Assembly: GCA_022826805.1 (NCBI GenBank)
Contig: JAJDUH010000073.1
Span: forward strand, 62,001 to 126,000
Source: Candidatus Poribacteria bacterium
GTDB taxonomy: Bacteria > Poribacteria > WGA-4E > WGA-3G
Length of the DNA: 64,000 bases
Reading direction: 5' to 3'
Each line of letters begins with the position of its first letter. Position 1 is the first letter of the stretch. A program made the position numbers and the translations under genes. Shown one piece after another: positions 41,406 to 51,767 of the stretch. The notes below the pieces were generated by a model. That model searched no databases. It had not been told where the DNA came from and saw only the letters and a program-made list of their open reading frames with translations.

Positions 41406-42602
41406 ATGAAAGACTTGATTTTTGAACAGTGCCATCGTCATTTTAACGACATCGTCGCTATTCGACGCGACATTCATCAGTATCCGGAATTAGGATTTGA
41501 TGTACACCGCACGGCAGGTATTGCTGCTGATGCACTACGTGCGCTTGATATTCCTGTTAGGACAGGCATCGGTAGAACAGGTGTTGTGGGAGACTTGGAG
41601 GTGCCAGGTGCGTCAAAACGTATTGCGCTTCGGGCAGACATGGACGCTCTCCCGATTCAGGAACTCACTGATGTCCCTTTTAAGTCAAAGATTGATGGCA
41701 AAGCCCATCTCTGCGGACACGATGCGCATACGGCTATGCTCATCGGCGCGGCGCGAATCCTTTCGCATTTTCGAGACGATCTCAAGACACACATCAGATT
41801 CATCTTCCAACCGAGCGAAGAGGCACTACCGGGTGGTGCACCTGCTATGATAGCCGATGGGGCATTAGAGGATGTAGACGAGATTTATGGGATACATGTC
41901 TTTCCGCTTTTTGCCGTTGAGGAATACGCAACCTGTGTCGGTCCTATGCTCGCACAGTCCGACACCTTCCAAATCACACTTACCGGTAGAGGCGGACACG
42001 CCGCATTTCCACATCTCACTGTTGATCCAATCGTTATTGGAGCACAGTTCGTGACAGCTGCTCAAGCGATTGTCGCCAGGAATGTTAATCCACTGGATTC
42101 AGCCGTCATCAGTATCACACAATTACACGGCGGGGACGCTAACTTGCAAAATGGACTCACGGGTGCTGCTCTTAATGTCATTCCACCTAAAGTGCTAATA
42201 GGTGGAACAGTGCGCACACTTCAGAAATCGGTACAAAAAAGCGTCCGAGAGCAATTGGAAAGCCTTCTTGCCGGTGTGGCGGGTGCCCACGATGCAACTT
42301 ACACCTTCACCTATCATGAAGGGTATCCGGTAACATACAACCATGAACCCTGTGTCACTACAGCCTTATCGACAGCAAGAGAGTTAGTGGGTGAAGACAA
42401 CCTTGTGTTTCCGATGTCTCCGATATTGGGGGGCGAAGATTTTGGCTACTACTCACAGAAAATTCCAGCATGCTTCGTGATGGTAGGTGCCGGAAATGAA
42501 GAGAAGGGCATTGTGAATATGTGCCATCATCCACAGTTCGATATTGACGAAAACTGCATGATTTACGGCATGGCGCTTCTTGTAAGTCTCGCTGCGTTTT
42601 AG
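41406..42602 (+). CDS. M20-family amidohydrolase
   Basis: ALRADMDALPIQE, LCGHDAHTAMLIG, FQPSEEALPGG. Confidence 0.95.
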   Translation: MKDLIFEQCHRHFNDIVAIRRDIHQYPELGFDVHRTAGIAADALRALDIPVRTGIGRTGVVGDLEVPGASKRIALRADMDALPIQELTDVPFKSKIDGKAHLCGHDAHTAMLIGAARILSHFRDDLKTHIRFIFQPSEEALPGGAPAMIADGALEDVDEIYGIHVFPLFAVEEYATCVGPMLAQSDTFQITLTGRGGHAAFPHLTVDPIVIGAQFVTAAQAIVARNVNPLDSAVISITQLHGGDANLQNGLTGAALNVIPPKVLIGGTVRTLQKSVQKSVREQLESLLAGVAGAHDATYTFTYHEGYPVTYNHEPCVTTALSTARELVGEDNLVFPMSPILGGEDFGYYSQKIPACFVMVGAGNEEKGIVNMCHHPQFDIDENCMIYGMALLVSLAAF

Positions 42603-42648
42603 AGGTCCGCGGTAAATCTCTAATTCAACCCAAGAGAGGGACACTCCA

Positions 42649-45600
42649 GTGTCAACACCTAATCCACTGCCACATTTGCCAGTTGGAACCTTCACTTTGA
42701 TGTTCACTGACATTGAAGGTTCAACGCTGCTTTGGGAGAAGTATGACAGTAATATAGTGGCAGAAGTTATAGATTCTCACAATGCAATCCTGCGTGCAGC
42801 AATGACGGCATGGGGTGGAACAGAAGTCCGCAGCGAAGGTGATGCCTTTTTCTTCCGCTTTCCCACCGCTGGCAATGCCCTCACCTGCGCAGTGGAGATC
42901 CAATTGGCGCTCAATGTCCATCAATGGCATAAAGAGGTAAGTCAATTACGCGTCCGCATCGGTATTCACACAGGAGATCTGCTCCTCTTGAACAATGAGT
43001 ATCATGGAATGCCCGTGAATCTCGCCAAACGAATTACCGATGCGGGACATGGTGGCCAGATCTTGCTCTCCACGGCGACCCACGAACTCGTCAAAACGCA
43101 ATTTTCACATGGAAGTTTTATCGCACTTGGTGAGCATCGCCTGAAAAACATCCAACGCCCGGAATTGATTTTTCAGTTCATCGCCTCGAAGCCTTCGATT
43201 TTGAGGATTATCGGTGAAGAGAGATGGCATAAAGTCACCGAAAAAGGCACACAAGACGACGCCTGTATCCGAAATCTACAAAATAAATTTCCACCTCTAA
43301 AAACCATCGACAATCTTCCCAATAACCTACCGACCCCGATGAACAGTTTTATCGGTAGAGAAACTGAAATCCACCGTATCGTCCGGTACTTTACTGATGA
43401 ACAAGCACGGCTCGTGACGCTGACTGGACCCGGCGGTATTGGCAAAACACGACTCGCTTTGCAAGTCGCGACAGAACTCCTTGACGTCTACCCAGACGGG
43501 GTATGGTTTATCCCGTTAGCCGACTTAGTGCAACCTGCGCACGTCATCACAGAGATTGCAGCAGCACTTGCACTTCCATTGGAACCAGCACAGGATGCTC
43601 TCAAACAAGTCATTGCCTATCTCTCAGGAAAAACCCTCTTATTGGTATTGGATAACTTTGAACACTTGATGGAAGCTTGTAGGGATGTCAAAACACTGCT
43701 CCTCGAATGCCCGGGGTTACGCTGTTTGGTCACATCGCGAGAATTCCTAAAAATCATGGGTGAACAGCGGTTTATGGTTCCTCCCTTGTCTGTTCCATCT
43801 GAAGTGGCTGATTATGAGGTTCTTCGGAATTCCGAAAGCGTCCAGCTTTTTCTCGAACGCGCAGAGGCAGTCGCTCCGAATTTTCAATTAACACCGGACA
43901 ATGCTGAAGCTGTCGGAGCGATCTGTCGGATAGTTGATGGTCTGTCTCTCGCAATTGAGCTCGCTGCGGCGCGCGTCCGTGGAATGACGCCTCAACATAT
44001 CTTTGAACGTTTACAGATGTCTCTTGACAACCCACCAAGTAGTATCCATCCAACACTCCTTTCAACAAGGAATCAAGATGTACCAACGAGACACCGGACC
44101 CTTGATGCCGTGATCGCTTGGTCCTACGAACTTTTAGATCCTGAGGAGCAGCAACTTCTCTGCCAGCTCTCTCTCTTTTCAGGTGGATTTTTCTTAGAAG
44201 CTGCTGAAACCATCTGTGGTTCAGTCTCCGTTCAAGTAGAACGTGATCTACCCTCTATGGAGACACTCGACCTCATATTTAATTTACACGATAAGTCTTT
44301 ACTCATTACGGACGAACATCGCGAGCGAATCCGCTATCACCTGTCTGTACCACTGCAATTGTATCTCAGACGGGAGCAGCAGCCAACTGAATTCAGGGAA
44401 TCCCATGCGCGCTATTATCTCACCTTAGCTCAACAGCAAGACAAGAGATTACAGGGCGTAGAACAGACAGACGCACTTTCAGAAATGGCGATTGAACTCG
44501 ATAATTTCCGTGCCGCTTTCCGATTCACAAAACAAAAAGCCGAATGGGTCTTGTTCGGGCAGCTTGCTGTTGCTCTTTCCCAGTTTTTCTATATTCGTGG
44601 ATTATGGGGTGAAGGTCTGGAGTGGTTGAAACAGGCAGAGACACAGTTACACCAGCAAATCGCGCAGAACCAGAACTCAGGGAACGTCTTAGAAATGGAG
44701 GATGGGGTGCTCCAACTCACAATATCCGAGCTTCAGATAGCCCTCGCGAGATTTTATAACGCACGACAGGAGTGCCAAATCGCCCGGCAATTGTCCGAAA
44801 ATGCATTACAAGTTTTCAGAACCTTGGGGCATCAACTTGGTGTCGTCAAGGCATTAAATCGTCTGGGTATTGTCGCAAGATATCAAGGGGAACTCCAAGA
44901 GGCTAATACACATTTCACTGAAGCCTTAGAGTCCGCAAAAATATTGAACGATGAATGGCAAATCGCTTTCGCGCTAAATAACTTAGGACTCACCGCATAC
45001 TACGGCGGCTGTTTCGAGGAGGCAAAAGCACTGTATACAGAAGGATTATCTCTTGCACGCGAGTTGGGAGACAAACGCGGCATCGCTTACGCCCTCAATA
45101 ACCTTGGGAACACAGCAAATCGTCAAGGGTTACGCGAGGAAGCGAAACATTATCACACCGAAAGTTTAGAAATCCGACGGGAACTCGCTGACAAACGCGG
45201 TATCGCGACCTCGCTAAATCACTTGGGACTGATTGCCTATCATCAGACAACGTATGATGAAGCACACCGCTATCACACCGAGAGCCTCCGCATCCAACGA
45301 GAATTGGGCGATAAACGGGGATGTTCTTATTCCTTGAGTCATTTAGGGCTAATTGCATACCAGCAAAACAATGATGAAGACGCGAAACGTTACTATACAG
45401 AAAGCCTGCATCTTGCGCGTGAGCTATCCGTTCCTGGAACGAATCTTCCCTACCTATTGGATAGCCTCGGCAAAATAGCACTCCGACAGGGCGCATGCCA
45501 TGAAGCGAGGCAGTATTACGTTGAAAGTTTGCAGTACCGTAACAAAAATGGCACCCACCAAGACATCGCCGATTCACTCTATCAATTCGCCAGATTGGGA

Positions 45601-45819
45601 CGCGTGGAAGGCAAATTTAAACAAAGTTTTTGCCTCTTTCTTCGAGTCTCACGTATCTATACTGAAATAGGAACACCCTCGCCACGCTATGCCAATGCCG
45701 TGCGCACTGCTCTTACGGCGTTAGAGGCGAAACTTGGCGCGGAAAGCGTTGAAAAACTGAAATTAGAGGTGGAAGCCAGCACACTCCAGGAGGTAGTTAA
45801 CGCCTGCTTATCGGAATAA
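42649..45819 (+). CDS. Class III nucleotidyl cyclase - STAND ATPase - TPR protein
   Basis: FTDIEGSTLLWE, VRSEGDAFFFRF; GPGGIGKTRLALQVA; repeated TPRs; GTG start. Confidence 0.93.
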   Translation: MSTPNPLPHLPVGTFTLMFTDIEGSTLLWEKYDSNIVAEVIDSHNAILRAAMTAWGGTEVRSEGDAFFFRFPTAGNALTCAVEIQLALNVHQWHKEVSQLRVRIGIHTGDLLLLNNEYHGMPVNLAKRITDAGHGGQILLSTATHELVKTQFSHGSFIALGEHRLKNIQRPELIFQFIASKPSILRIIGEERWHKVTEKGTQDDACIRNLQNKFPPLKTIDNLPNNLPTPMNSFIGRETEIHRIVRYFTDEQARLVTLTGPGGIGKTRLALQVATELLDVYPDGVWFIPLADLVQPAHVITEIAAALALPLEPAQDALKQVIAYLSGKTLLLVLDNFEHLMEACRDVKTLLLECPGLRCLVTSREFLKIMGEQRFMVPPLSVPSEVADYEVLRNSESVQLFLERAEAVAPNFQLTPDNAEAVGAICRIVDGLSLAIELAAARVRGMTPQHIFERLQMSLDNPPSSIHPTLLSTRNQDVPTRHRTLDAVIAWSYELLDPEEQQLLCQLSLFSGGFFLEAAETICGSVSVQVERDLPSMETLDLIFNLHDKSLLITDEHRERIRYHLSVPLQLYLRREQQPTEFRESHARYYLTLAQQQDKRLQGVEQTDALSEMAIELDNFRAAFRFTKQKAEWVLFGQLAVALSQFFYIRGLWGEGLEWLKQAETQLHQQIAQNQNSGNVLEMEDGVLQLTISELQIALARFYNARQECQIARQLSENALQVFRTLGHQLGVVKALNRLGIVARYQGELQEANTHFTEALESAKILNDEWQIAFALNNLGLTAYYGGCFEEAKALYTEGLSLARELGDKRGIAYALNNLGNTANRQGLREEAKHYHTESLEIRRELADKRGIATSLNHLGLIAYHQTTYDEAHRYHTESLRIQRELGDKRGCSYSLSHLGLIAYQQNNDEDAKRYYTESLHLARELSVPGTNLPYLLDSLGKIALRQGACHEARQYYVESLQYRNKNGTHQDIADSLYQFARLGRVEGKFKQSFCLFLRVSRIYTEIGTPSPRYANAVRTALTALEAKLGAESVEKLKLEVEASTLQEVVNACLSE

Positions 45820-45821
45820 AA

Positions 45822-48143
45822 ATGGAAACCGCAATGCAACAACGCCTTATTTTTCTTTTTCTTTTTCATTTATCTCTCACCGTTTCGATTGGAGAAAGCA
45901 CCTACACTTTCGCACAGGATAGATCTTTCCCAAACACGCCAACGGTGAATCCTGCATTAGATCCTGTTGAATCTGCACATGACCATTTCCATGAAGGGCG
46001 ATATCCAGAAGCAATCAAGGCGTATGAGGAATTGCTTGAAAAAGGTATTCCGAGACGCGATGATACATATACGCCGCTTCGGCAGAGCCAAAAGGACTCT
46101 ATTCGATTGATGCTCGGGCAAAGTTACGCTAAAATCGGTGAAGATCCCGCAGCACAGCGAGTCTTTAGAGAGATTATTGACGAAAACCCTAATGGTTCTT
46201 ATTCTATGCAGGCGGTACATCGCTTGGGGAATCTACACTGGCAACGTTATCAGTTCAGACAGGCAATTCTTCAATGTAAGCAGATCTTGAGGCAGCACCC
46301 GAACACAACTGCTGCTGCTACTGCTGCCTATCTTGTTGGGCAATATCAACAGACAGAGGGTAAAACTGAGGAAGCCATGGAAAGTTACAAGTACTTCCTT
46401 GACAATTTTCCCGGTTCTCCGTATCGCGTGAGTGCAGTGAGTAGCCTCGTCCGATTGTATATCGCCAATGTCCGCTACACAGAAGCCGAAGAACTCATTC
46501 AAAGACGAATGCAAAGTTCTCCAGGGGATCTTACGCTCCTGGATCAGTTAGCAGAACTCTACCAGCAACAGGGGGAACATCAGAAGGCGATTGAACTCTA
46601 CCGTCAGGCGATTAAGCAAGATCCAAGCAATACGAGCCTCCGTAGAAAATTAGGCGACCTCTACGCTGAGATCGGGAGCACGACCCAAGCCGTGAGCGAA
46701 TGGGAGAAAATAGTAGTAGATGAAACGAATCCGGTTGATCGGCATCAACGACTCGGGGCAATCTATCTCTCTCATAAAATGTATCCAGAGGCAATTGCGG
46801 CGTATGGTCAAGCTATCCGTTTGAAACCACGGGACGGTTACCTCTATACGCAATTGGCAGCTGCATACAAGATTCAGGGACAAAATGAAAAAGCTGCTGA
46901 AGTCTATATTGATGCTTTGCAACAGGTCGGGTTTTCCCCGAATCAACGCCAACCTATCTGGGACGCAATGATTGACATTTATGAGGGGACACACAATAAA
47001 TCACTTCAGGAAAAACTTATAGCGCAACTTCAAAAGCGACTGCTACGCCAACCCCAGAATCTCAGCATCACAATGACTTTGGGAGAACTCTTTTTTCATG
47101 CTGGGAGAACATCACAGGCACTTGGAACGTTTAGGCAACTTTATCGAAGCCATCCAAACTACATCGACACGACACTGGAAAGATACGCACTGATGTTAGC
47201 GCGTAATGAGAGCCCCCAAGCCGTTGATTTCTATCAGGGACTCATAAACGGTTCCCCGAATAGGGTGCGTATCATAAACGCCCGTTCTAAGCTCGCAGAA
47301 CTCTACCAGAAGATGGAGCGATGGGAGGACGCTGTTGCGCTTCTAAAGGAACTCGTGAAAAATCGTCAGGCTTCTATTCAAAACAGGATTCTGCTGGGAC
47401 AGATCCAATTACACGGTACCAAAGAACCTAAAGCTGCTCAGATGACCTTTCAACCCTTACTCACGCAGCGCTTGGTTACACGCCAATTGATGGAAACACA
47501 GTTGGGTTTGGCAGAGTGCCATATTTTACTAAAACGTTATACCCTTGCCAGAGAAGTGCTTGAACCGATTGCTAACAGAACTAACCTTTTCCGCGCTACG
47601 GCTCGAAAGCTGATGGGTGATTCCTATTTCTTCGCAGCAGATTTTGATCAAGCCGTCAAAGAATACAATCAGGTCATTCAGATATCAAAGTCTGACGAGC
47701 TTACGAACGATGCGCTTGAACGGATTGTTCTTATTCAAGATCATCCCGACTATCTCAAAATCCCGCTCACGGATTATACGACTGCCCTTCAACGCTACCT
47801 TAGCGGTAAGACAGAGTCCGCTCTCCAGAAGTGCAAACAGACACTTGAACTCTATCCGCAAGCCACTATTGTTGATGATATTTGGTTTTTCATGGGCAAT
47901 ATCTACCGTGAACAGGCGAAAACTACCGAAGCCATTGATGCCTATCAGCAAGTGGTCGCCCAGGAAAGCCCAATCGCAGCAAAAGCACTCGTAAACATTG
48001 CCGAAATCTATCGGCAGCAAGACGATCTTGCTAACGCGACTGCTACCTATACGACCCTGATTGTAGACTATCCTGAGAATGTAATTGTAGTCCATGCACG
48101 CCAGCAACTTTACGAAATAACCAAACTTCAACAAAAACGATAA
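45822..48143 (+). CDS. Secreted TPR-repeat protein
   Basis: Signal peptide and many TPR motifs. Confidence 0.85.
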   Translation: METAMQQRLIFLFLFHLSLTVSIGESTYTFAQDRSFPNTPTVNPALDPVESAHDHFHEGRYPEAIKAYEELLEKGIPRRDDTYTPLRQSQKDSIRLMLGQSYAKIGEDPAAQRVFREIIDENPNGSYSMQAVHRLGNLHWQRYQFRQAILQCKQILRQHPNTTAAATAAYLVGQYQQTEGKTEEAMESYKYFLDNFPGSPYRVSAVSSLVRLYIANVRYTEAEELIQRRMQSSPGDLTLLDQLAELYQQQGEHQKAIELYRQAIKQDPSNTSLRRKLGDLYAEIGSTTQAVSEWEKIVVDETNPVDRHQRLGAIYLSHKMYPEAIAAYGQAIRLKPRDGYLYTQLAAAYKIQGQNEKAAEVYIDALQQVGFSPNQRQPIWDAMIDIYEGTHNKSLQEKLIAQLQKRLLRQPQNLSITMTLGELFFHAGRTSQALGTFRQLYRSHPNYIDTTLERYALMLARNESPQAVDFYQGLINGSPNRVRIINARSKLAELYQKMERWEDAVALLKELVKNRQASIQNRILLGQIQLHGTKEPKAAQMTFQPLLTQRLVTRQLMETQLGLAECHILLKRYTLAREVLEPIANRTNLFRATARKLMGDSYFFAADFDQAVKEYNQVIQISKSDELTNDALERIVLIQDHPDYLKIPLTDYTTALQRYLSGKTESALQKCKQTLELYPQATIVDDIWFFMGNIYREQAKTTEAIDAYQQVVAQESPIAAKALVNIAEIYRQQDDLANATATYTTLIVDYPENVIVVHARQQLYEITKLQQKR

Positions 48144-48320
48144 CAGTCGTGCCGTGTAATACCGCTCAGCCCTTATGCTTTGTCTCGCTTTACATTTCGC
48201 GACTTTCTACTTTTTTCTTGTTGATTTATCCGAAGTATGCTACACTTAACGCAACGTTGGATTATATATTATTAAAGCAAATAACTTGTTCCAGTTTCAC
48301 ATTGTCGAGAGGGCAATCAG

Positions 48321-49613
48321 ATGGTTCAACTTAACACACCGCGCGTATTTCATGTGATGACAAAGCCTATCGGGCCGATATGCAATCTTGATTGCGAATA
48401 TTGCTTCTATCTTGATAAAGAGAAGCTTTATCCTGAAACGCGATCTTTCCGCATGACTGACGCAATTTTGGAGAACTACGTCAAACAATACATCGAAGCA
48501 CAGGAGGCGAACGAAGTTACGTTCGCATGGCAAGGTGGTGAACCCACATTAATGGGTGTCGACTTCTTCCGAAAAGCAATTCGGTATCAACAGAAATATA
48601 GACGTCCTGGCATGCAAATTCAGAACTCGTTTCAGACCAATGCGACACTCCTCGATGATGAATGGGGTGAGTTTTTCAAGCGGAACAAGTTTTTGATTGG
48701 TGTTAGCATTGACGGACCACCGGAAATTCACGATAAATATCGCTACGACAAACGCGGCAGATCGTCTTCCGAACAGGTGATTCAGGGGTTGCGTATCTTG
48801 CAAAAGCACAAGGTGGATTATAATATCCTTTGTGTCGTCAATAAACACAACGCTGAATATCCCAAAGAGATCTATAACTATTTCAAAACACTTGGCGCGG
48901 AGTTCATGCAGTTTATCCCTGCCGTTGAGCATTTCGGTGGGAAGAATGTATCCCCGCGCTCTGTCACGGCGCGCCAGTACGGTAAATTCCTTTGCGCGAT
49001 TTTCGATGAGTGGGTGGTAAACGATATCGGGAAAATCTTTGTCCAGATTTTCGATGTCGCGCTTGAAGCGTGGTTAGGTTACAACCCCAGCCTCTGTGTT
49101 TTCAACGAAACTTGCGGGGACGCACTCGCAATTGAGCATAACGGTGATCTCTACTCCTGTGACCACTTCGTTACGCCCGACTATCATGTGGGAAACATCG
49201 CAGATAGCACTATCGCTGAGATGGTAGATTCTCCCTTCCAACGTAAATTCGGAACTGATAAACGGGACACGCTCCCTGAATATTGCCGATCTTGCGAGGT
49301 GAGATTTGCCTGCAACGGGGGTTGCCCCAAGAACCGTTTTATCAAGACCCCCACCGGTGAAGACGGCTTAAACTATCTTTGTGCAGGTTATAAGCAATTC
49401 TTCAATCACATTGACGAACCGATGAAGATGATGGCTTCCGCGCTACAGACAGGCAGACCTGCGAACAGCATCATGCCGCTCATGCGTCAGCGTCAACAGG
49501 AAAAGATACGTCCTGCTCTATCTACTGCCCCACAGAAGAAAATTGGGCGTAACTCACCGTGTCCATGTGGTAGTGGACGGAAATATAAACAGTGCTGCCT
49601 CAACAAGAAGTAA
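48321..49613 (+). CDS. Anaerobic sulfatase-maturating enzyme-type radical SAM protein with C-terminal SEC-C motif
   Basis: CNLDCEYCFY; SPASM Cys; GRNSPCPCGSGRKYKQCC. Confidence 0.92.
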   Translation: MVQLNTPRVFHVMTKPIGPICNLDCEYCFYLDKEKLYPETRSFRMTDAILENYVKQYIEAQEANEVTFAWQGGEPTLMGVDFFRKAIRYQQKYRRPGMQIQNSFQTNATLLDDEWGEFFKRNKFLIGVSIDGPPEIHDKYRYDKRGRSSSEQVIQGLRILQKHKVDYNILCVVNKHNAEYPKEIYNYFKTLGAEFMQFIPAVEHFGGKNVSPRSVTARQYGKFLCAIFDEWVVNDIGKIFVQIFDVALEAWLGYNPSLCVFNETCGDALAIEHNGDLYSCDHFVTPDYHVGNIADSTIAEMVDSPFQRKFGTDKRDTLPEYCRSCEVRFACNGGCPKNRFIKTPTGEDGLNYLCAGYKQFFNHIDEPMKMMASALQTGRPANSIMPLMRQRQQEKIRPALSTAPQKKIGRNSPCPCGSGRKYKQCCLNKK

Positions 49614-49718
49614 TCCCAACCCGCCGTAGGTGCTGTTTCCAAATTTTGCCTTTAGTGGCGAACTCACTAAGGAAGATCCCTATCCCTTATCGAAAGAAAC
49701 AGGTTCAAGAGAGGAAAA

Positions 49719-50492
49719 ATGTTAACTATCTGTTATGATCCGTATTCTGGCACATTAGGCAGATTTGAACGTGCAGAGATTTTTGACCTCGTCGCCGAGG
49801 CAGGCTACGAAGGTATCAACATTCCCGTAAATTCCGCTTTTCTCGGTGAACTCTCAACCGCCGAGATAGATGACGCAATTAATCTTGCCGAAAAACATAA
49901 CCTTGTTGCCCCAACAATTGGCTTCGGCAATCACATCTTAACGACCCCCGCCCGAAAAACTGAAGCATTGCAGCACTTTGAGATTGTCCTTGAAGTTGCA
50001 CGCCGATTTAGCGCCGAGGTTATTGGTGTGTGGGTGAACCCGTCAGAAGGCGTATCGCGACAGGAGTCCTTGGATGCACTCGCTGACAATCTGTCTCAGA
50101 TGATACCCGCTTGCAATGAAAGTGGAATGAAGATTGCGCTTGAGTTTGAGAAGGGATGTCCGCTTGATAACTATCGAGAAGGCGTTGCATTTATTGAAGA
50201 CACGGGGTTATCTGCTTATTTAACGTGCGATACATACCACCTTTTTAATGATGGTGCAGAGCCACATACTGCAGCACATGCCATGAAAGCATGCTTGGGT
50301 GATGTCCACGTATCGGGGAGCAACCGGGGTGAGCCTGGTGGTGGTGTCTTCGATTTTGAGACATTTGCGCGAGGTTTGAAGGAGGTCGGTTTTTCCGGTC
50401 CTCTGGTCGTTCAATATAAGATGGAAGATGTAGCGAGTATAGCGCGCAGCTGCGAATTTACGAAAAAGTTTCGAGCGATGATACAAGCATAG
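49719..50492 (+). CDS. Sugar phosphate isomerase/epimerase (xylose isomerase-like TIM barrel)
   Basis: Domain pattern AGYEGINIP...LEFEKGCPLDN...GDVHVSGSNRGEPGGGVFDF. Confidence 0.85.
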   Translation: MLTICYDPYSGTLGRFERAEIFDLVAEAGYEGINIPVNSAFLGELSTAEIDDAINLAEKHNLVAPTIGFGNHILTTPARKTEALQHFEIVLEVARRFSAEVIGVWVNPSEGVSRQESLDALADNLSQMIPACNESGMKIALEFEKGCPLDNYREGVAFIEDTGLSAYLTCDTYHLFNDGAEPHTAAHAMKACLGDVHVSGSNRGEPGGGVFDFETFARGLKEVGFSGPLVVQYKMEDVASIARSCEFTKKFRAMIQA

Positions 50493-50507
50493 AGAGGAGA
50501 TTCCATA

Positions 50508-51632
50508 ATGAAACGGGTTGTCGTTTTAATTTTCGCCGTTACCTTCATAATCGGGTATACCCATGCACACGTGACGGAGCATCCGTCGGTTGAAACAGAC
50601 ATCGGGGTTACAAACCCCTCTTACAGGTTTATCGCGCATCACGAGACACCTGACATGGGGCTTACCAGTGGGCAGGGCGCGCTTAAGTTCAAAGTCCTTT
50701 ATACACGCGATCATTTCCCAGCAGAAGTCGTCGCCGCAATCGACAAAGCGCACGGCGGATTTGATGTAGACCGTCGGGAAGGAAAAGGCGAAACTTACTT
50801 TCAACTACCCGGCGTCGGTATCATCCAAATCAGTGCTGATCTGAAAACAACACAGTTGATTGAGACCCCCGCTGCCCTGAAAGCAGCCAATGCACACTAC
50901 GTAACCGTCTGGTCAACAACTGCTGGCACGCCTTACCTCTCCTTTCCTGCCAACGATGTCGGCAAAATCTTCACGACGACATTAGATGGCAAACTCGTGC
51001 ATACACTCGGTGCCCCAGGTGCAATGACAGATTTCAAGCATCAAGCGGTCAATACCTATTTCAGTGAGGGTGGAAAGTTTGTACCAACCGGTATAACGCA
51101 TGTTGATGGGATGCTTTACGTGACCACCGGCTATTCTGATTTAGATTACATTCTGGGAGCGAAACTGACGAGTCTTGAACCACTGGAGGCGAGTTGGTAC
51201 CCGTTAGCATTTGGTGGCAAGGGCGATGAACCCGGGCAATTTGGCACGGGACACCACATTACAATGCCTTATGGGACAAATCGGTTGGATGCTTCCGATC
51301 GGGCAAATGCGGAGATCGAACGCTATTTACCGGATGGTACCTATTTGGAGACGCTTCCGCTTATCAAAGGCTCATTCCCGTGTAGCATCGATTACGAGGC
51401 GGGATATGCAGTTGTTGCATGTCTCTTTGGACCCAATCAAAAGAAAGGGGCACCGCTCTATATATTGGAAGGAAACAACCTCGTTTCAACCGTTATGCTG
51501 AAAGAGGAACTGGGTGTCGAGACCTTCCAGCATCTGCACGGCGCAGTAATCCGCAAAATTGACGGTAAATTTTACATCATCGCGCAATCTTGGAATCCAG
51601 GAGACATCATCATTTTAGAGCAGGTAATGTAG
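50508..51632 (+). CDS. Secreted NHL/6-bladed beta-propeller-like protein
   Basis: Signal peptide; repeat strands, FGGKGDEPGQF. Confidence 0.65.
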   Translation: MKRVVVLIFAVTFIIGYTHAHVTEHPSVETDIGVTNPSYRFIAHHETPDMGLTSGQGALKFKVLYTRDHFPAEVVAAIDKAHGGFDVDRREGKGETYFQLPGVGIIQISADLKTTQLIETPAALKAANAHYVTVWSTTAGTPYLSFPANDVGKIFTTTLDGKLVHTLGAPGAMTDFKHQAVNTYFSEGGKFVPTGITHVDGMLYVTTGYSDLDYILGAKLTSLEPLEASWYPLAFGGKGDEPGQFGTGHHITMPYGTNRLDASDRANAEIERYLPDGTYLETLPLIKGSFPCSIDYEAGYAVVACLFGPNQKKGAPLYILEGNNLVSTVMLKEELGVETFQHLHGAVIRKIDGKFYIIAQSWNPGDIIILEQVM

Positions 51633-51643
51633 TTTTAGTAGAG

Positions 51644-51744
51644 GTAGGTTGGGTTGAGTGGGAAATCATCTGGATCTGTCTCATTTATAGAGAGAATGTC
51701 GCTTTTCGATGATTTGTGCATATAAACATGTAGTGAAACCCAAC
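51644..51744. repeat. Split REP-like element with two nested inverted repeats
   Basis: GTTGGGTT/AACCCAAC enclosing AAATCATC/GATGATTT. Confidence 0.65.
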
Positions 51745-51767
51745 GTCCAATTTGTGTCAAACCCACG

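Noticed and set aside
45095-45577. 160-aa antisense ORF within the TPR region
   Set aside because: Antisense to strong coding sequence; repeat-derived
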